A DNA stretch of 64,000 nt, taken from contig NZ_FNHB01000012.1 of NCBI RefSeq assembly GCF_900104455.1, positions 1-64,000 on the forward strand, read 5' to 3'. Source of the DNA: Dendrosporobacter quercicolus. Lineage in GTDB: Bacteria > Bacillota > Negativicutes > DSM-1736 > Dendrosporobacteraceae. The notes under the pieces are model-generated. The model made no database searches. It was not told the origin of the DNA and saw only the letters and a list, made by a program, of their open reading frames with translations. Of this stretch, positions 60,736 to 64,000 are shown one piece after another; the first letter of the stretch is position 1; every line of letters starts with the position of its first letter. A program made the translations under genes and the position numbers.

Positions 60736-61151
60736 ACTGTCTTGATCTTTTCGTCCATGCCGACTTCAAAGCCGGAAATTTGCTGAATCACATTGACCAG
60801 TTCATTGACTTCGCCCGGCAGCAGCATAGCCCGCAGCGTGGCAATTTCGCCTACGCTGCCCCAGGAATCCTGCAGATCCTCCGCTTTCAGATTGGGATAA
60901 ACGACAGATGCCTTCAGCATCTCATCACGTACTTTGGCATTGTCGGTGACAACCAGCAGATTGCGGGGGTTATCCGGGCTGGGCACTTTCTTTTTGGCCT
61001 TGTCTAAAATTGCTTCGAATTCCTCGCTGGTCAGAGGCCTGAGTTCCCACTCCAGCGGGGTCCCTGCCGCGTCCAGAAAGCGTTCCGATGCCGCGTATTT
61101 TACATTTTCAACCGGGATAGCGCTTTCCTTAAAAAACGACTTCATATCCAT
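60726..61151 (-). CDS. Tail assembly chaperone, short form (XkdN-like)
   Basis: This 141-residue protein with WELRPLTSEEFEAILDKAKK and ISGFEVGMDEKIKTVKN matches the XkdN family. It lies between tail tube and tape measure genes, as in nearly all long-tailed phages. Most ribosomes stop at TAA 60726; a fraction would slip and make the long form. Confidence 0.9.
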   Translation of the reverse strand: MDMKSFFKESAIPVENVKYAASERFLDAAGTPLEWELRPLTSEEFEAILDKAKKKVPSPDNPRNLLVVTDNAKVRDEMLKASVVYPNLKAEDLQDSWGSVGEIATLRAMLLPGEVNELVNVIQQISGFEVGMDEKIKTVKN

Positions 61152-61633
61152 TATTGTGTAACCCCCTCAAGTTCCTTAAAGTTTTTGACAATCTCGAAAT
61201 CTTCGAAAGTAAAATCAATGCTCTGCTCCAGCAGTTCCCCGTCGGCGTCAAACGCCGCAATGTCGCAGCCGTCAATATTGCAGTCTTTCAGAGTCACAAT
61301 CCGGGATCCGGCATCGGACGCCGGATCTTCATTGACGACCATCATATCAAAATAAATGTCCAGACCGCTGTCCTTGGCTTTTTTCACCATATTGGTAAAC
61401 AGCGCTGTATTTTGGTATACGGTCAGACTGCCGGTGCCGGTCATCGAAACCGTCTTATGCCCTTTCATCATCCGGCCTAAAATGGGAACTTCAACCTTTT
61501 CCTTTTCCACCGTCGCTGTCAAATCCTTAGCCTGCAAGGCAAGGTGGCGTTCCCCGTTGACCGTGATATAACAGCTGGCCAGCTTGGCCAGCAAAACATC
61601 CTTGGCATGCATTGTTGTTCTCATGTGTTTCAT
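61151..61633 (-). CDS. Tail tube protein (XkdM-like)
   Basis: This 160-residue protein of the DUF2001/XkdM family has MHAKDVLLAKLASCYITVNG at the start and LGRMMKGHKTVSMTGTGSLT in the middle. It forms the inner tube of the contractile tail. It overlaps the chaperone gene by one base. Confidence 0.9.
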   Translation of the reverse strand: MKHMRTTMHAKDVLLAKLASCYITVNGERHLALQAKDLTATVEKEKVEVPILGRMMKGHKTVSMTGTGSLTVYQNTALFTNMVKKAKDSGLDIYFDMMVVNEDPASDAGSRIVTLKDCNIDGCDIAAFDADGELLEQSIDFTFEDFEIVKNFKELEGVTQ

Positions 61634-61643
61634 CCCCCTTTTC

Positions 61644-62981
61644 TTACCCTACAATGACCTGCATGTACAGCCGGTCCATTACCCCTACCGGTTCCACCGG
61701 GTCGGTGACCAGCACCGAGCCTTTTTCAAGACCTTTTTCCACAACAACGTCATCGGCGTTGAAGTTCTGAATGGCCCGGATACGCTCCAGTTCTTTATGA
61801 TGGTAAATGATATTGGACTTGAACGACGCGCGGCCGATTTCATCATTGCCGACCTTACCCAGAAAGCTTTCATTAAACAATGTGGCAATGTCAATCGCGA
61901 TTTGATCCAGAATGCGCACAACCTGGTTATTGCTGAAATCCTTGTTTTTCTCCACAGTGAAGCCGGTAAAGCTATTGACATCCTCCAGCACGCGAACGCT
62001 TTCCACATACTCGCCGCTGATACGCTTGCCAACACCGTGAAACACCACCTGCCCCAATTGCAGGTATTTGGCCAGTTCCGACTGTTTCAGATTCACATCC
62101 ACCGTATATTCGCCGTCATAGGTGGCGTTGGTCAGGCTGGCATTAATGGCGCAGCCGGCTTCCGCTCCTCCCAGCCAGTACACCAGGCTGGCGGGTGAAG
62201 CGCCGGTGTCGGTGACATTGTTTCTGACCGAGATAACGCCCTCGTAATCGGCATTTTCCACACTATGCACGACCACCTGGAACTTCATGCCAACGTCATC
62301 GCGCATGCGCTTGGTATAAGAAATAAACAGGCTCTTAACAGTCGCTTCGGTGGACGGGCAGATCAGGATATTGAAATATTTCTGTTCGGCCAAGTCCAGA
62401 AAAGCCTGATAATCGGCGCCGGTCACGGCCCCGTTGGCGCCGCCGGTCAGTGGCGTACCGGCTGTCGCGGTCAATTCAAAATCGCGCTTGAAGACAACAT
62501 AGTCATTGTCTTGAATAGCGGCCATGCTCGCAACCGTCTGGCGGTCAACCACCGTCTGCTCAAGATAGGTAAGAACCTCATAGCCGCCCTCCTGATCCAG
62601 GCTTTCCACAATGGAGACTTGCAAATCGTTGCCGCGGACGCCACTGTATTTGGCTTTGGCAATGGCATTTTCAGCTCTGGCTGCGCCACTGCCATTTATT
62701 CGAAAGAAATGACCTGTCTTGAGATGCAGGAACAGGTCGCGTAAAGGCCTCAGTTTTTCATGCGTATAGTCATAGCCAAAAATTTTCCTGCTGTCGGTCT
62801 GGAAATCGGCCTGACCAACCGTAAAGATTGCGCCTTCTACGCCCCAGTCCAGTTCGACGGGAATCGCCGCATAACCGCGGTCGGCAAAGTCGACGACCGG
62901 CCGGTTCTTACTTTTGAAATTGATATATGCGCCCGGCAGGACCTTGTTTTGAAACATCCATATTCCACCGCCCAATGCCAT
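61644..62981 (-). CDS. Contractile tail sheath protein (XkdK-like)
   Basis: This is a 445-residue sheath protein of PBSX type. It begins MALGGGIWMFQNKVLPGAYI and contains LDWGVEGAIFTVG and the conserved C-terminal domain (QVVRILDQIAIDIATLFNES). Contraction of the sheath drives the tube into the target cell. The start codon overlaps the stop of the small upstream gene (TAATG). Confidence 0.93.
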   Translation of the reverse strand: MALGGGIWMFQNKVLPGAYINFKSKNRPVVDFADRGYAAIPVELDWGVEGAIFTVGQADFQTDSRKIFGYDYTHEKLRPLRDLFLHLKTGHFFRINGSGAARAENAIAKAKYSGVRGNDLQVSIVESLDQEGGYEVLTYLEQTVVDRQTVASMAAIQDNDYVVFKRDFELTATAGTPLTGGANGAVTGADYQAFLDLAEQKYFNILICPSTEATVKSLFISYTKRMRDDVGMKFQVVVHSVENADYEGVISVRNNVTDTGASPASLVYWLGGAEAGCAINASLTNATYDGEYTVDVNLKQSELAKYLQLGQVVFHGVGKRISGEYVESVRVLEDVNSFTGFTVEKNKDFSNNQVVRILDQIAIDIATLFNESFLGKVGNDEIGRASFKSNIIYHHKELERIRAIQNFNADDVVVEKGLEKGSVLVTDPVEPVGVMDRLYMQVIVG

Positions 62982-63184
62982 TAACGCTCACCTCCGTTGA
63001 TTTGTTCGTTAAGCCTGGATTGCTTGAAATTGCGGACAATTTGATTAATCTCCGTTGCTGTGTATAACTGCCCGGGCGCTAATAGCGCCGTTAAAATATC
63101 CCGGTCTGCCCGATACCGCTCCGAGACGCATATCTGCTCCCGGGTATAGGCGGACACAGCCGGTTTTTCCGTTATTTTTGTCAT
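62981..63184 (-). CDS. Small phage protein of unknown function
   Basis: This 67-residue protein (SAYTREQICVSERYRADRDI, then LYTATEINQIVRNF) lies between tail terminator and sheath, one base from each neighbour. It is helical and charged. Such small genes are common at this place in PBSX-like elements. I cannot assign a role. Confidence 0.75.
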   Translation of the reverse strand: MTKITEKPAVSAYTREQICVSERYRADRDILTALLAPGQLYTATEINQIVRNFKQSRLNEQINGGER

Positions 63185-63185
63185 A

Positions 63186-63614
63186 CTAGTCTCCTTTCAC
63201 CCGCTGCCGTTGGTCTAAAAATTCCATATAGGGCGCCGGGTCTTTCAGTTTTCGGATAAATACACTGTATTTCACAAAAAAATGCAGCACACCGTCAATC
63301 AGTTGGTGCTGCATATCAGTGCCCCGGATGAGCGAGCCGTTGACCGTAATGTACTCCAGGGCCAGGAAAAGGGCTTCGCCTGCAGCGGCCGCTTCACGGG
63401 CCGGCTTGGCTGCGTCTTCCGGAAAGTAGTGAATATCAAAAGAGTATTCGCGCCGGTATCTGTCACCGAAGTTATGCGCCTCGGCGTTCATCAGATTAAC
63501 GATCCAAAAGCACGGCGGGCTAAGACCTTGTTCCGGTTCGTCGATATAGACCGGCCGGCCGGCATATTCGCCACCCAGGGCGCGGCCAATGCCGTCGATC
63601 ATGTCAATGAGCAT
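63186..63614 (-). CDS. Tail terminator-like protein (XkdJ/DUF6838 type)
   Basis: This is a 142-residue protein with PVYIDEPEQGLSPPCFWIVN and YSFDIHYFPEDA, the pattern of small tail terminator proteins placed directly before the sheath gene. It would cap the tail tube at the head side. The SD is AAAGGGG before ATG at 63614. Confidence 0.8.
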   Translation of the reverse strand: MLIDMIDGIGRALGGEYAGRPVYIDEPEQGLSPPCFWIVNLMNAEAHNFGDRYRREYSFDIHYFPEDAAKPAREAAAAGEALFLALEYITVNGSLIRGTDMQHQLIDGVLHFFVKYSVFIRKLKDPAPYMEFLDQRQRVKGD

Positions 63615-63730
63615 GAAAATCCCCTTTCTTGATCTATTGTCCCCTTAGCTCTTTTCAGCCAGTTCAGCTGCGATGCAATTGTTAATCCGTACGCAGCACG
63701 ACCGGCCTGCCATTCAGCCAGATCATACAG
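63599..63730 (-). CDS. Possible small phage gene with CTG start
   Basis: SD GGGAGG at about 63742-63737 is followed six bases later by CTG. A 43-codon frame then runs (YDLAEWQAGRAAYGLTIASQ, then LNWLKRAKGTIDQERGF) and overlaps the start of the tail terminator gene. A frame of 14 codons with ATG nearby is the alternative. Composition looks protein-like, but I do not recognise it. Confidence 0.35.
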   Translation of the reverse strand: MYDLAEWQAGRAAYGLTIASQLNWLKRAKGTIDQERGFSCSLT

Positions 63731-64000
63731 TCATCACCTCCCGTTTGGGGTACGCTTTTACCTGCCTGCTGTCGACTAATTACCAGCAAAGCTAGCAGAG
63801 GCGTCCCTAATCATAAACATTTTTCAACTCCCTTCTCCTTACTATAATGCTTTGATGTGAGTGAGGCCGCTGGAGCTCTTCTTCATCCCAGGCTCTCACT
63901 AATGTCATACTATCACAGAAAAGCGGGGGTTTTAGTCCCCCTCTAAACTAAAACTTGCAATTTAGAATTGCTGCTATCCTTACGGCCAGCCCAACAATTT
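63731..64000. other. Right-edge region without clear gene
   Basis: It holds a hairpin terminator (63916-63941) and two tiny open frames on the minus strand, one of 34 codons (MTLVRAWDEEELQRPHSH...) near 63810-63915. No capsid, portal or terminase sequence is present up to the edge. Confidence 0.4.
63916..63941 (-). terminator. Hairpin upstream of the tail module
   Basis: GGGGG pairs with CCCCC around ACTAAAA and is followed by GCTTTTCTG on the minus strand. It would end transcription arriving from beyond the window, so the tail genes may have their own promoter after it. Confidence 0.5.

Overview
The window looks like chromosome of an anaerobic, spore-forming Firmicute. My best inference is a member of the Negativicutes (Sporomusa-like). 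The grounds are sigma-A promoters and strong Shine-Dalgarno sites of Firmicute type, a collagen-like surface protein, a PBSX-type contractile tail module, and anaerobe-type metabolism (taurine:pyruvate transamination, nitrogenase-like proteins, a sigma54-driven PTS). The genus is not proven. No rRNA, tRNA or CRISPR array was seen.

Layout. 1-529: 5' part of a collagen-like protein running off the left edge. 790-2478: chemoreceptor. 3021-7227: minus-strand unit of a taurine:pyruvate aminotransferase homologue and a taurine/sulfonate ABC transporter, with a divergent GntR regulator (7635-8360). 8482-14526: housekeeping and small genes (HAD phosphatase, HelD-like helicase, DoxX, CBS pair, Cys-cluster protein, riboflavin ECF component RibU). 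14766-18211: a Tm-1-like system, with a UPF0261 protein, a TIM-barrel PEP-hydrolase-family protein, and a regulator that fuses a second copy of the TIM barrel to an AraC-type DNA-binding domain. 18518-22486: ABC exporter, then MarR with a 14-TM MFS pump. 22715-25558: a NifD/NifK-like pair that keeps all six P-cluster cysteine positions, preceded by a leader with an intrinsic terminator and with no NifH in view. 25799-33066: a LevR-type sigma54 activator and a galactitol-type PTS operon with an aldolase and a 2-hydroxyacid dehydrogenase. A good -24/-12 promoter lies in front of this operon. 33463-35113: Lsa-like ABC-F protein with a leader peptide and attenuator. 35464-40471: biotin carboxylase, BCCP and two carboxyltransferase halves that resemble urea carboxylase, together with PxpA and a DUF1097 membrane protein; a LuxR-type regulator is divergent. 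41572-44312: methyltransferase, a TctC remnant and a second chemoreceptor.

From about 44.6 kb to the right edge lies a prophage or phage-tail-like element, mostly on the minus strand. Reading from high to low coordinates it holds tail terminator, sheath, tube, tail chaperone with a -1 frameshift product, tape measure, LysM protein, XkdQ, DUF2577, DUF2634, baseplate J, fibre, YmfQ, second fibre, fibre-assembly protein, holin-like protein, amidase, and then accessory genes. The distal end is scrambled. Two degenerate copies of a family 8 glycosyltransferase form a direct repeat of about 700 bp around the lysis genes and a polysaccharide pyruvyl transferase. No capsid or terminase gene is inside the window, so it cannot be decided here whether this is a phage or a tailocin.

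The most interesting points are: the P-cluster-bearing nitrogenase-like pair with an attenuator-type leader; the split Tm-1 genes next to a regulator made from the same fold; the four-gene urea-carboxylase-like enzyme; several minus-strand operons with terminator hairpins between promoter and first gene; and the textbook A AAA AAC frameshift site in the tail chaperone gene.
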